A stretch of 64,000 nucleotides of DNA from Prorocentrum cordatum (GCA_963575745.1 CAUYUJ010019871.1:202501-266500), one strand, 5' to 3'. Positions 31,696-42,463 are shown, numbered from the stretch's first letter. The notes: generated from the letters alone by a model not told the origin. Translations and numbers: made by a program.

Positions 31696-31928
31696 GAAGA
31701 AAAAACAACATAAATATTGATGTTCGACGATTTGCGCGGACTTCTTGGATTGGCGCTGGACCCCTCAGGCGGCGCCTCCAGCGCTGCCCCTGGCGAGCTC
31801 CGCGCGCCAGGAAGGGAGGCGAAGAGCAGATCCAATGAATCCGCGCGGACCGTCGAAGGTTTACGTTTCTGCAGTTCAAGGACAGGCACAAGATCCAGGC
31901 CAAGTTCTAGTCGAAAAAGAAGCCAAAC

Positions 31929-32175
31929 CTTTGTGGGCCCCAGAAACGGCAGGCCCGTTTTTTCACCGTTTCCAAAAAAATGTCCCTTGAAAATGGAAAC
32001 GGCCAAAAAACTGCGACTGGAAACAGCAAAAAAACGGCGCCAGTATTGGAACCAGAGCTGGAACCGGTCAAAAAACGGCGACGGAACCGGTAAAAAAACA
32101 GCGTCGGAACCGGCAAAAAAACGGCAAGACGGAACCGGTAAAAGAACGGCCCTGTAGTTTCCAAGGCCCACTAAG
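31929..32175. mobile_element. Family C TIR element, copy 1
   Basis: TIRs of about 38 bp: left GTGGGCCCCAGAAACGGCAG, right CTGTAGTTTCCAAGGCCCAC. The interior has GGAACCGG subrepeats. Flanks AGCCAAAC and GGCCAGGC match 5 of 8, all differences transitions. Confidence 0.8.
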
Positions 32176-33357
32176 GGCCAGGCGCAGATCCAAGGAGTCT
32201 GCAGATCCACGCGAATGGTTTCGTTTCTGCTTCGGCTTGGTTGCGTGTCCGACCATGGACCCCTCGCTACCCATCGCTCCTGCCCCGTCTATTGCGGTCT
32301 TCGGAAGGTCTTCGGAAGGTCTTCTCACGGTCTTCGGCGACTCCCCGCGGTCTTCGGCGGCTTCTCTCGATCTTCGGCGCGCAAGCTGGGCGGCTGCGCT
32401 CCACAAGGGGTCAACCATCGAATGCCCAACTGTTGGGCCCAGCTTGCACATCGGCTCGTGGCCTCAGCGCCTGGGCAGCATCGCCGAACACGCCTTCGCG
32501 CCCGCTCCTGCTGCTCCAAGGCACCGATCCCACCGTGGCCCAGACCTCTCCTCCCGCGGTGCGCTCTGACCGGCATGTCGAAGCGAATCCAGCGGGGGTG
32601 ACGAGGGCCTCCCAAGCTGCCCAGAGAGGCGAAAACGACGCAAGGGCAGCCGTGCAGTGCGGGCGCGGTCAAAAAAAAAAAACCTTCGCGAGAAGCCCAT
32701 CCCTGAAAAGCCGCGCGCGAGGTGCATCTGGGGGGAAAACCGGAGCACCCTGAACGCAGCAGCTGCCCCGTGCAGCGCGCGGAGCGAAGAAACTCGGGGT
32801 ACCCTGACGATAAGCAAATGGTTTCTTGATGCGCGCCCCCACTGTGCGTATGGGCAACTGTTCCTCCCCCGATCCTCCCCCTCCGATCCTCCCCCTCCGC
32901 CTCCGAGCCCCCCGTCCGCCAAGTTGGAAGCCGAAGTTGGGATTTTTTGGGGGCGGCGGACGACGAAACCCTCAAGGACGCAAGAGCAAGGAAGAGCAAG
33001 GACGCAAGGGTACCCTGAGCAAAGTCGCGCGTCCTTATTAGGTTTTTTGGCTGTAGGAGCTCGACCACAAGAGACCTCCCACAAGAAACCCAGCCCTGGA
33101 ACCCCAGGATGTGCACCGAGTTGTGCGATGGGAACGTCATGTGCTCCATAGCAAAGCCATCGAAGCCCGAGACACCCACGGCACCCCTGCAGGCAAGCAG
33201 TGCGTCTCTTGGCATGGGTTTCCACTGCACGTGGAGGAGCAAAAACGTGCCAGAGCCTCGATCCGTGAGCCTCCGTCCCCGGAGTCCGACGGCGCAGACG
33301 ACGACCACGACGTCGCCCTCCTCCGAGATCCGCCCTCAAAGTCGGCCCCCAGCTGGC
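32176..33357. other. Mixed DNA with a family G fragment
   Basis: GGTCTTCGGAAGGTCTTCGG-type repeats at 32298-32375. AAGGACGCAAGGGTACCCTG through GCGCGTCCTTATTAGG at 32998-33052 is the right half of a family G element. No gene supported. Confidence 0.5.
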
Positions 33358-33400
33358 CATCGCTCGGGGACATCCATTCCCTGTGCATGGTTAGAGGCCT

Positions 33401-33601
33401 CCTAGATGGGGTCGGAGCAGATGGGGTCGGAGGATCGCGCCGCATCGCCGATGTATCGGCGATGCATCGGCGATGCACCAGCGATGCATCGTCGACGTGG
33501 GCTATGCCTCTGCGACGTCGACGTGAAGCAAATCGGGCTCCACATCGAGCGGCATCGGCGATGCATCGGCGATGCGGCGCACTCCTCCGACCCCATCTAG
33601 G
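33401..33601. mobile_element. Foldback element with CGATGCATCGG repeats
   Basis: CCTAGATGGGGTCGGAG at left pairs with CTCCGACCCCATCTAGG at right. The arms extend through GCATCGCCGATG/CATCGGCGATGC, making a near-palindrome of about 200 bp. Confidence 0.8.
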
Positions 33602-33631
33602 ACGCTTAGACAAAGTCGGCCCCCAGCTGGC

Positions 33632-33763
33632 CATCGCTCGGACGTACATTCCCTGTGCATGGTTCGATTTCGTGCGTGCATTGTTTCGCAAAGTGAGCGA
33701 AGATGCTCCTCGATGGTGGTGCTCGCCGACAAACACGCACACGTCCGAGCGACACCCAGCCAG
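33632..33763. mobile_element. Family B TIR element
   Basis: CATCGCTCGGACGT...ACGTCCGAGCGA. The preceding AAGTCGGCCCCCAGCTGGCC also precedes a partial left end at 33358, giving a 274-bp direct duplication around the foldback. Confidence 0.75.
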
Positions 33764-34028
33764 GCCCCAGACTCCTCCTGGGACCCATCCTGGACAATTG
33801 CTTGCGCTGCGCCCAGCCGGGGGCGACGAGAACCCTCCGAAACGCCCACAACAACTTCAGAAACGAAGACGTCTACAGGGCGGGAGCTCGTCCGCAACCA
33901 CAGCCCAGGGATCGATCTCCAGGGGCCTCGGAAGGCCGTGGGTGTGTGGATGCATCTGCCCCCCCTCCCCCCCAGGTCCAGGACGCATCCGAATCCACCG
34001 CCTGCCGACCAGGCGGCGGTGATCTTGC

Positions 34029-34152
34029 CATCGCTCGGACGTCCAATTCCCCCGTGCATCTTCCGGCTTCGTGCGTGCTTCTTGTGCCAGATATGATACA
34101 GGATGCTCCTCGGCGGCCTCGGCCGACAAAAAATGCACACGCCCGAGCGATG
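34029..34152. mobile_element. Family B TIR element
   Basis: CATCGCTCGGACGTCCA at left, GCACACGCCCGAGCGATG at right; core GGATGCTCCTCGGCGG. Confidence 0.8.
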
Positions 34153-34354
34153 CCCAGTGAAGGACCCCCCAGGCGGTGCTCATCGATCAATCCCCGCCTC
34201 TGGATGTCACAATGGCGTCGTCTGCGCCGCTGCTGCCGCGGACGACGGCGGCGCGGACACTGCGCGTACGGGCGGGGGGGTGGGGGCGCGCGGGCCCGCG
34301 GCGCAGCCAGGGCGGACTCGACCTGGGCGGGCAGGCAGATCACCTGGCCGGGAG

Positions 34355-34660
34355 GGAGGAGGAGAGAGAAGGGGCAGGAGGAAGGACGGAGGAGGGGGGG
34401 AGAAAGGGAGGGAGGAGGGAGGAAGAAGAGGGAGGGAGGGAGGGAGGGAGGGAGGGAGGGAGGGGGAAGGATGAGGAGGAGGTACAGGTGGGGGGTGACA
34501 GAGACAGGAACGAGGGAGGAGGGGAACGAGGGAGGAGGGGGTGACAGAGACAGGAACGAAGGATGATGGGGAGGAGGGAGGATGGGAAAGATGGAGGGCG
34601 ACAAGGAGGAGGGGCAGCGGGGGGGAGGAGTAGGGAGGAGGCACCAAGGGGAGGGAGGAG
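34355..34660. repeat. GGA/GGGA purine-rich block
   Basis: (GGGA)n at 34431-34464, GAGGAGGG and GACAGAGACAGGAACGA repeats. Confidence 0.88.
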
Positions 34661-34856
34661 AGAAATTGCAACCATTCGTCGTCGTCGTCGGCCTCGTCGT
34701 CGTCGTCGTCGATCGTCGTCCGAGGATCGATCTCCACCCCTTCTACCTAGGACGAAGGAGGCTGGGGATGAAAGTAAGGCAGGTGGACTGGAAGGATATC
34801 GTGGAAGAGCAGGAAGCAAGGGTCAGGGGGAGGGAGATGGGCGATGAAGGGATGTG

Positions 34857-34890
34857 GAGGATGGATGGATGGATGAATGGATGGATGGAC
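34857..34890. repeat. (GGAT)n microsatellite
   Basis: GGATGGATGGATGAATGGAT run. Confidence 0.9.
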
Positions 34891-35105
34891 CGGCGTTCAC
34901 AGGTCCGCGTGGGACACGCCGCGCGTCTACTCCTCGCCCAGAAAACGGTAGGTTGCGCCAGGTGAGATACGTTTCAAGATGCGCCTGGTAGGACTCATTG
35001 GTGAGAGCCACGTCTGTCCCGGGGGAGGCAGATGATATAGGGAGGAGAGAAGAAGAGGAGGATCGGGGAACAGGGAGGGAGCAGGAGGAGGAGAGCCAGA
35101 CATCC

Positions 35106-35274
35106 GACGTCTCGATTTTGTTCGAGACGCGGGCCCCCGACCTCTCGACCACTTCCCCAGGGCCGGTTTTTCATCCCGAGTCGTTTTTTGACGGTCCCGA
35201 GGCCCGGCGAGGGCCCCGAGAGGCCAAAAACTATGAAAAACCTCTGTCTCGATTTTTTCGAGACGCCCGAGGTC
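35106..35274. mobile_element. Family J element, copy 1
   Basis: Both ends carry a small palindrome (CTCGATTTTGTTCGAGACGC left, GTCTCGATTTTTTCGAGACG right). The middle (TTTTTGACGGTCCCGAGGCC) matches 62526-62690. Confidence 0.65.
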
Positions 35275-35454
35275 TGGGGAGCGAGGACAGCGAGGACGAG
35301 GGCGGATCCGGGACAGCGAGGAGGCACGACGCGAACGAGGGGAAGATCAGGAGCAGGTGACGCCGCGACTGCGCCGCGGCGTGGGCCCCCCCGCCTCCGC
35401 CCATTCCCCCCCCCCCCCGGGGCCGGCCCCTCGGCCCGAGGCCGCCCCCTCTCT

Positions 35455-35634
35455 GACTACCTACCAGACCACCCCAACCCAACCCGAAGACCCGAATTTC
35501 GGGCTGGGAGGGGGGGGGTATGGGCTCCATAATTGTGTGTTTTTACATGTTCCCGGACCCCCCCCCCCACTGGAAATGGATGGAGGGCAACTTGAGGCCT
35601 TCGGGTTGGGTTGGGGTGGTTTGGTGGGTGGTGA
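35455..35634. mobile_element. Family D TIR element, copy 1
   Basis: GACTACCTACCAGACCACCC at left, GGGTGGTTTGGTGGGTGGTGA-type at right; TIR about 35 bp. Flanks CCCTCTCT/CCCTCTCA match 7 of 8. The second copy is 63351-63517. Confidence 0.85.
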
Positions 35635-35768
35635 CCCTCTCACGGCCCAGGGGGCCGAGAACACCGCCAGAAGCCGTCGGCCGGGAGCTCCATCACGGCG
35701 CGAAGGCGTCTGCCCCTCGGGCCGACAAGCGTCGGCACGTCCGGCGGTCGTTCGGGGACGGTGCGGTC

Positions 35769-35880
35769 ACAGCTCCCGAACCGCCCTCGGCGAGGCGCCG
35801 CTGCAGGACGGCAGCCCGAGGCTGGAGGAGATCTCCGGGAACGACGGAGCCGCCCGGAGGCCTCGAACGAGCCCCCCTCC
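35769..35880 (+). CDS. Candidate exon before TCC array
   Basis: After a GGTCACAG acceptor the plus frame encodes RTALGEAPLQDGSPRLEEIS then GNDGAARRPRTS with nearly 90% GC at third positions, and runs into the TCC array as poly-Pro. Minus frames over the same DNA are also open. No family recognised. Confidence 0.25.
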
Positions 35881-36071
35881 TCCTCCTGCTCCTCCTGCTC
35901 CTCCTGCTCCTCCTGCTCCTCCTGCTCCTCCATCTCCTCCTCCTCCTCCCCCTCTCCTTCCTCCTCCTCCCCTCCTCCTCCTCCTCCTGCTCCTCCTCCT
36001 TCTCCTCCTCCTCCTCCTCCTCCTCCTCCTCCTCCTCCTCCTCCTCCTCCTCCTCCTCCTCCTCCTCCTCG
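35875..36071. repeat. (TCC)n array
   Basis: Starts with TCCTGC units (35878-35925), then pure (TCC)n. Confidence 0.95.
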
Positions 36072-36258
36072 GCGCGAGGCCTTGTTGATGTTCGCCCAGG
36101 GCTCTTTCTGGCCTCCCCACCTCGCGGGGGCGGGACTGGGCGGGGGGGGGCGCCGCACACGGGCGGGAGCGGGGCCCCCAGATCGGGTGGAGGCGCTCGG
36201 GCTGGCGAAGGAGCGGAGGGATCGAGGACCGAGGAGGAGAAGGATCGAGGATCGAGGA

Positions 36259-36454
36259 TCGGGTCGGGCGGAAGGGGGGGATAGCAAAGGGGGGGGTTGA
36301 GAACCAGCTCGCGTAGCTGGTTTTCCCAGCGCCTCCCGGTGCCGGAGGCGGCCATGTATCGAGGAATGGGCCCCTCGGCGAGGCCGAGACCAGCTGCATG
36401 CAGCAAATTTCGTAACACCCCCTTTCCCAATCCCCCCCTTTCGCCGGGCCCGAG
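36259..36454. mobile_element. Family E TIR element, copy 2
   Basis: TCGGGTCGGGCGGAAGGGGG at left, CCCCCCTTTCGCCGGGCCCGA at right; same core as 18038-18245. Confidence 0.82.
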
Positions 36455-36595
36455 AGGAGGCGGAGCGGGAGGCGGAGGAAGCTCGAGGGCCCCCGGCCCC
36501 TTCCTGGCGCCCTTCCTGTCCTCCAGGGGCACCCGGCTGGTCTGCACTGGACGGGCGCTCGGGCAGGAGACGCGCCCTCGCTCCAATCGCTCGGA

Positions 36596-36718
36596 CGTCC
36601 ACTCCCTGTGTGTCTCTGTTCGGCCTCGTGCGTGGCTTCTTCGGCAAATGGTCAAGGATGCTCCTCGATGGTCCTCGCCGAGGAGAAAGCGCACACGTCC
36701 GAGCGATGCCAAGGGAGG
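36596..36718. mobile_element. Family B TIR element
   Basis: ATCGCTCGGACGTCCACTCC at left, GCACACGTCCGAGCGATG at right. Confidence 0.82.
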
Positions 36719-36793
36719 CGGAGGAAGCTCGAGGCTCCCCGGCCCCTTCCCGGCGCCCCTTCTGGCCTCCGGAGGCACCCGCCTGGCCTGGAC

Positions 36794-37043
36794 CTGTGTG
36801 GGCCCCGGGAACGGCAGGGCCGTTTTGTCACCGTTGCCAAGAAAATGTCCCTTGAAAGTGGAAACGGCAAAAAGACGGCGACCGGGAACGGCCAACAAGA
36901 CGGCTCCAGGATCGGAACCGGAGCCGGAACCGGTCAAAACACGGTGACGGAACCTGTGAAAAAAACGGCGTCGGAACCGGCAACAAAAACGGCAAAACGG
37001 AACCGGTAAAAAAACGGCCCTGTCGTTTCCAGGGCCCACTAAG
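36794..37043. mobile_element. Family C TIR element, copy 2
   Basis: GTGGGCCCCGGGAACGGCAG at left and CTGTCGTTTCCAGGGCCCAC at right; flanks GCCTGGAC/CCCTGGCC match 6 of 8. Confidence 0.82.
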
Positions 37044-37131
37044 CCCTGGCCCCTTCCGGGCGCCCCTCTGGCCTCCAGGCACCCGGCTGGTCCGGACTGG
37101 ACTGCGCTCGGGCAGGAGACACAGTCGGGGC

Positions 37132-37295
37132 GTTGACCTAAGGAACCCTAAATAAGGAACGAGCCCCCGTTTCCGTTCACTCAAACTTCGATTCCCCATG
37201 GAAAACCCAAGGAAAACCCAGGGCGAACTACAAAACAATCAAAGAACACCGAGCTCCTCCCCAACGAAAAGGGTTCCTTAGTCAGCGCCCCGACT
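37132..37295. mobile_element. CAGT-ended TIR element (G4)
   Basis: CAGTCGGGGCGTTGACCTAA and TTAGTCAGCGCCCCGACTG are near-complementary, with GGAACCCT/AGGGTTCC continuing the arms. Confidence 0.78.
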
Positions 37296-37499
37296 GCTCG
37301 ATCCTTCTGCTCCTCCTCGGTCCTCGATCGCTCGCCGAGCGATGCCAGGCCCTCGCTCCCATCGGCGGGGCCCAGCCCAGGCAGAGCGATGCGGAGAGCA
37401 CGGGCGGGGAGAGGGAGCGCGGGCCGCGGCTGGCGAGGGGGTGGCCCCGGCAAGACGGGGGCACGGCACGAGGGCCGACCACGGTGATGGGAGCGGGCG

Positions 37500-37720
37500 G
37501 TCGTCCCGAGGAGCAAGAAGAAGAAGGGGAACAAGCAGAAGGAGAAGAAGAAGCAAGAAGAAGGAAGAAGAAGGGGAAGAGGGGGAAGAAAAAAACGAAG
37601 AAGAAGAAGATAAGGAGCAGGTGGAGGGAGAGGAGCAGGTGGAGGGAGAGGAGGAGGAGGAGGAGGAGGAGGAGGAGGGGGACGAGGAGGAGGAGGAGGA
37701 GGAGGGGAAGGCGGAGGAGG
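37500..37720. repeat. GAA/GGA purine array
   Basis: GAAGAAG then (GGA)n with GAGCAGGTGGAGGGAGAG duplicated. Confidence 0.9.
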
Positions 37721-37894
37721 ATCGAAGATCGAGGAATCTTGCCTCCTATCGCATCTGAGGGTTGCCCGGGGGCCCGCGGGGACCTCCGGACACCTCCCGG
37801 GTGCCGCCGCCCTCCTGGCACGGAGAGACCTCACGAGATGGGCAGGCGGAGGAGCAGAGGAGCTCTTCATATACTGTGCACAGTGCACCTACAG

Positions 37895-38053
37895 TTAGGT
37901 CGGGCCTGTCCCCCTACAGGGGGAGTTTGGAGGACAAAGTAAAAACAGTCAAAACAGATTTCAAAATGGTCAATGAATACTCAAAAATCGTCCCCAGACT
38001 AGTGTTTGACTATTTTTGAACATTCCCCCTGTAGAGGGACAGGCCCGACTTAA
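37895..38053. mobile_element. Family A TIR element (A3), complete
   Basis: TTAGGTCGGGCCTGTCCCCC ... GAGGGACAGGCCCGACTTAA, 159 bp, with ACCTACAG duplicated exactly on both sides (37887-37894, 38054-38061). Confidence 0.92.
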
Positions 38054-38196
38054 ACCTACAGTTAACCCGTATAGCACGGATGTGCCCCAGGGATGCAGGG
38101 GCCCTGGGCGCCCATGTCGAAGCGTTTCGAGCGGGGCGCGGCCAGCGAAAGCAGCGACGGCTGGACCGAGGAGGCAAGGATGCAAAGGCACCCGGG

Positions 38197-38356
38197 GATG
38201 GACAGACCTCCCTTTCGTAAAACGTGGTTTCGTGAAAACGACCTCGGGCCCAAACCTGGCGGGCGCAAGCCTGGAAAGTAACGGCCGCGGCGCCCTCTCG
38301 AGAACCGAAAACGGACAATTCGCTAATCGACGTGTCACTGTTAGGAGGTCTGTCCA
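38197..38356. mobile_element. Family F TIR element, copy 3
   Basis: GATGGACAGACCTCCC at left, GGAGGTCTGTCCACC at right; same interior as copies 1 and 2, without an adjacent GGA array. Confidence 0.75.
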
Positions 38357-38561
38357 CCCCCGAGGCACCCTTGGGAAGGCTGCCCATCCTTACTATGCGG
38401 ACCGACTGCACACACGTCGAGGGAAGACCCACGTCCTCTGGCTCCCCGGGAGGCCTTCGCTGCCACGGCCGGACCCGCCCTCGAGCTCCGGACAGGGACG
38501 CGCTGCAGGTGCTTCCCCATCTGGGGCATCTCTTCCTCCATCCCTCCTGGCTCGGTGGGGC

Positions 38562-38760
38562 GTCCTCCTGCTCCTCCTCCTCCTCCTCCCTCATCCTCCT
38601 CCTCCTCCTCCTCCTCTCCTCCTCCTCCTCCTCCTCCTCCTCCTCCTCCTCCTCCTCCCCTCCCCCCTCCTGCTCCTCCTCCTCTCCCCTCCTCCTCCTC
38701 CTCCTCCTCCTCCCTCCCCCTCCTCCTCCTTCCCCCCCTTCCTCCTCCCCCTCCTCCTGC
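38562..38760. repeat. (TCC)n array
   Basis: About 200 bp of (CCT)n with C-run interruptions. Confidence 0.94.
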
Positions 38761-38949
38761 TGCCCCGTGAGACCGACGAGCAGAACTATGAACCCACGAT
38801 CATTCATGCTGCTCGGTGGCAAAATAACCCTTCGTCCCCTCAGGGACTCGGCTGAGCAAAACAGACTACTGATGACGTGCATACTGCATGATATCGAGCC
38901 ATCGCTGTCCTCGCCCTTGCCCTCGTTGTCATACTCATCTGCCTGACCA

Positions 38950-39243
38950 TCACCACCGTTACCACCATCATCATCAACAACAACAGCAGCATCATCGTCA
39001 TCAGCAACATAATCATCAACAACAAAGCATCAGCAACAGCATCAGCAGCATCATTATCAGCAGCATCATCATCAGCATCAACATCATAATCAACATCAGC
39101 GTCATCAACAGCATCATCATAATAGTCAACATCATCATCATCATCATCAGCAGCAGCCGCATGCTCATCATCAGCAGCAGCTTCATCGGCATCATCATCA
39201 TCATCATCATCATCATCGTCATAATCATCATAATCATCATCAT

Positions 39244-39294
<51 letters not shown>

Positions 39295-40775
39295 ATCATC
39301 ACCATCAACAGCATCGTCATCATCATCGTAATTTCCATGGTCATCAACATCATCATCATCATCATCAGCATCATCATCACCATCAGCATCATCATCGGCA
39401 TGACCCTCATCATCATCAACATCAGCACAAGCATCACCATCATCAGCATCATCATCAGCAGCATCAGCATCAGCATCAGCATCAGCAGCGACCGCATCTG
39501 CCCGACCATCATCACCAACCCCATCATCATCATCATCGTCAGCATCATCATCATCATCATCAATAAAAGCATCTTCAGTATCAGCAGCATCAACGTCAAC
39601 ATCATCAGCATCATCATCATACGCATCATTACCAGCATGATCACCACAAACACAGTCAGCCTCAGCATCACCATCATCAGCAGACGGAGCAGCATCAACA
39701 TCACCAGCATTACCTTTACAATCAGAACAATCATTAGCAGCAGCATAACCCTCATCATCTTCATAATCATCAGCCATCGTCAGTATCAGCATCATGAGCA
39801 TAAACATCAGCACCATCATCCTCAGCAGCAGCATCCTCATGATCGTCAGCATCATCATCATCATCAGCAGCAGCATCAACATCAACATCTTTCTCTTCAG
39901 CACCAGCATCATCATCTTCATCAGCATCATCATCAGCATCGTCATTATCATCAGAATCATCGTCATCAGCAGCAGCATCATCAACGTCGGCATCACCGCC
40001 ATCATCATCATCATCATCACAAGCATCATCAGCAGCATCAACATCATCGACATCGTCATCGTCATCAGCGTCATCATCAGCATCGTCAGTTTCATCATCA
40101 TCAGCAGCATCAGCATCATCATCATCACCATCATCAGCATCATCATCACCATCATCAGCATCGTCATCATACGCAGCTGCCTGGCAATCATCACCATCAC
40201 TACCATCATCATCATCATCAACAGCAGCATCTACATAAACCTCTTCAGCGCCATCATCATCGTCATCCACATCACCATCTGTATCGGCATTAACATCGTC
40301 AGCAGCATCATCATCATGCTCAGACTGTCTGCCGTCATCACCATCACCAACATCATCATCAACAACAGCATCATCAACAACCTCATCCGAGCCATCATCA
40401 CCATAGTCATCCACATCATCGTCATCTGTATCGGCATTGTCATCATCATCAACATGAGTAGCATCAGCATCATCAGCATCACCGCCAGCAGCATCATCAT
40501 CATCAGCAGCAGCATCCGCATCATCAGCAGACGAAGCATCAGCACCATCATCGTCATCATCAACATCAGCATCGTCATCACCAGCCTCATAATCGCCATC
40601 AGCATCATCATCATCAGCAGCAACATCACCATCATCATTATAATCAACAACAGCAACATCATCATCATCATCATTCACAGCAGCATCATCAGCATCACCG
40701 GCATCACCATTTCATCATCACCAGCATCATCCTCGTCATCATCATCTCCGCTCTCCTCAAAGAGCAATACATCAA
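38950..40775. repeat. (CAT)n/(CAG) array, 1.8 kb
   Basis: Degenerate CAT array with CAG, CGT and CAA variants. On the minus strand it gives Asp/Ala-rich frames, on the plus strand His/Ile/Ser frames. Confidence 0.93.
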
Positions 40776-40790
40776 AATGAACGTTCGTGC

Positions 40791-41024
40791 ATGTGCGGAA
40801 AGGTCTTTTACCCTGATCGGCACGCCTCGCGTGCTGTGAAAGACTTCGTGTGGTGGGGGGGGGCAGCGAAGATGGGGCCGCCAGGAAAGAAGGTCCACGG
40901 TCGACGGAAATGGTATGTACATGTGAGCTCTGTTCCTCTCAAGGCCAGGTGCGAGCTAAGACGCCACTCCAGTAGCTGCTCGCCGAACCGCCGGGACACA
41001 GAAAAGCAAGAGGCTGGACAGTGA
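40791..41024 (+). CDS. Small candidate ORF, unrecognised
   Basis: ATG to TGA, 77 residues directly after the CAT array: MCGKVFYPDRHASRAVKDFV, WWGGAAKMGPPGKKVHGRRK, then WYVHVSSVPLKARCELRRHS and a polar tail. Basic, balanced composition, no repeats. No domain recognised and no splice context. Confidence 0.25.
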   Translation: MCGKVFYPDRHASRAVKDFVWWGGAAKMGPPGKKVHGRRKWYVHVSSVPLKARCELRRHSSSCSPNRRDTEKQEAGQ

Positions 41025-41224
41025 GGATTCTCATGCCTGGCGAATCGACCTCCTGTTGGCTCCCCCAAGAGCCAGACGCCAGCTTGGAGCAGTGCGTGGC
41101 ACGGGCAAGGGGGCAATGCTCCACCACACTTCTGGATTTACGTTGCCCCGAAGGGACCCCGCATTCACGCTGCCCTGCCCAGGTCTGAACTGATAGCTAC
41201 GCCACTGGATATCCATACCAGCTC

Positions 41225-41385
41225 TCAGACGGCTCCCAGACGGCTCCAATACACCCCCAGAGGCGCCCGAAATGGCCCCAGAGGAAGACGCCTCCAAAAA
41301 GCCCCCGAGAGGCCCACAAGAGGCCCCAAGAGTCCCCAAAACGGACCTCAGGAGGCTTCGAGACTACCGCCAAGAGGCCTGCGAG
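41225..41385. repeat. Family L 11-bp repeat patch
   Basis: CCAGACGGCTC, CCCAAGAG, CCCCAGAGG units. Another patch is 42040-42200. Confidence 0.65.
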
Positions 41386-41451
41386 AAGTTTCCCCAAGGT
41401 GATCCAAGTGAACGCCGCACAAGTCTCATACCCACAACCCGGGCCCAGCGG

Positions 41452-41824
41452 TCAGACTCCTCGCAACTTCCGTTGCTTGCCGCCGTGCTCGTCGCTCGTC
41501 TCCGCAAGGCGTTTCGGCGGTTCTCTCCGCACCGCCCGTCCCGCCTTATAGCACTTCGCGCAAACCACCGGAGTGCCCCGCTTGAAAAAAAAAACCTTCT
41601 GGTCCTTCGACAGATGGCCCCCGTCTGTGAACGCGGGTTTCGATCCGTTTTTTTTTTGTTTCTCTTCCGGAGGGCACGCAGAGCATTCAAAGTTATTCGC
41701 CACCCGTACTGGCCTATGGTGGATGCCCGTCTGGTGGTACTTCTTGATCTGGTCTGCCGTCGGACGCCCCACGTCCTCGAACTCTGGGCTACTCCCGTCC
41801 GCATCCTTCGGGCACGCGGAGCAC
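41452..41824 (-). CDS. Terminal exon with tandem CxxC zinc-binding-like motifs
   Basis: The minus frame after a GCTCAG acceptor encodes 123 residues to TGA at 41452. It has three CxxC pairs: CSAC (41821), CSAC (about 41683) and CAKC (about 41560). The spacers are alike: PEFEDVGRPTADQIKKY and PAFTDGGHLSKDQKVFF share PxFxDxG...DQ, so it looks like two tandem zinc-ribbon-like units. Paired CxxC with a conserved F and DQ recalls Stc1-type or LIM-like zinc modules; this assignment is inference. The tail is basic (RREPPKRLAE...GGKQRKLRGV). The frame continues upstream into a 42-bp repeat that gives 14-residue repeats. Two homopolymer runs (A10, T10) lie inside the exon and are frameshift-prone. Confidence 0.5.
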
Positions 41825-41856
41825 CTGAGCACCCGAGGCGTTTGGAACCCACGTGT

Positions 41857-42040
41857 GTTCACGCATGTCCCGCTCTCGGGCGTTAGGAGCCCACGTGTTT
41901 TCACGGTTGTCCCGCGCTGGGGCGTTAGGAACCCACGCGTTTCCACGCATGTCCCGCTCTTGGACGTTAGGAACCATGTGTTTTCACGCCTTTCCCGCTC
42001 TGGGGCGTTAGGAACCCACGTGTCTTCGGGACAACCCACA
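41857..42040. repeat. 42-bp tandem repeat, about 4.5 copies
   Basis: CGTTAGGAACCCACG...TTCACGC...TGTCCCGCTC units every 42 bp. In the minus frame of the zinc-binding exon they read TRGFLTPQRGTTVK-like. Confidence 0.85.
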
Positions 42041-42326
42041 ATGCCTCCCAGACGCCCCCCCCGAGCCCCAAGATTCCTCCCAAGAACCCAACGATGCAAA
42101 AACTTCCAAATATTTTGGCCCGACGTGGAGGCCCCAAGAAGGCCTCCAGAAAACACCAAGAGCCAACCAAAAGGACCCGAAAAGGCGCCCTAGAAGGCCT
42201 CACAAGCAAAACACGGCAACCAAGAGTTCCAAGGGGTCGGCGGTGTGGCGTAAGCCTGAGCATAGTAGACATAAATAAATCGTCCCTGGAATGTGTTTGA
42301 CTATTTTTGTATATTCACGCGCACAT

Positions 42327-42463
42327 ACCCATAGGGGGGTCGGAGAGGGCTATGGGTGCGTGTTGTCGAATGGGGGTCCCCGCTCGAACGGGAGCGTCCC
42401 CCAAGGTCCGACAACCCGCACCCATACCCATAGCCAGTCCTCCTCCCAACGAACCCCCTATGG
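42327..42463. mobile_element. Nested foldback element
   Basis: Outer arms ACCCATAGGGGGG/CCCCCTATGG. Inner arms CTATGGGTGCGTGTTGTCG/CGACAACCCGCACCCATA, with a further GGGGGTCCCCGCTC/GGAGCGTCCCCC stem. Confidence 0.65.

Larger units (their letters stand above)
36455..37131. repeat. Three copies of an 80-bp coding-like segment
   Basis: CCCCTTCCTGGCGCCC...GGCACCCGGCTGGTC-type segments at 36497-36584, 36737-36793 and 37046-37130. Each is followed by a different TIR element (B at 36596, C at 36794, G at 37132). The minus frame (VQTSRVPLEDRKGARKGPG...LELPPPP) is conserved between copies. Confidence 0.6.

Noticed and set aside
32464-34140. Several 200-300-codon ORFs with shared Ser/Arg/Trp text
   Set aside because: The shared text is family B element sequence read through; these are not paralogous proteins.
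35693-37039. 448-codon minus ORF
   Set aside because: Runs through TIR families B, C and E and a GGA array; it joins unrelated repeats.
39770-40678. 302-codon Asp/Ala-rich ORF
   Set aside because: A GAT-type array has no stop in this register, so openness carries no evidence.
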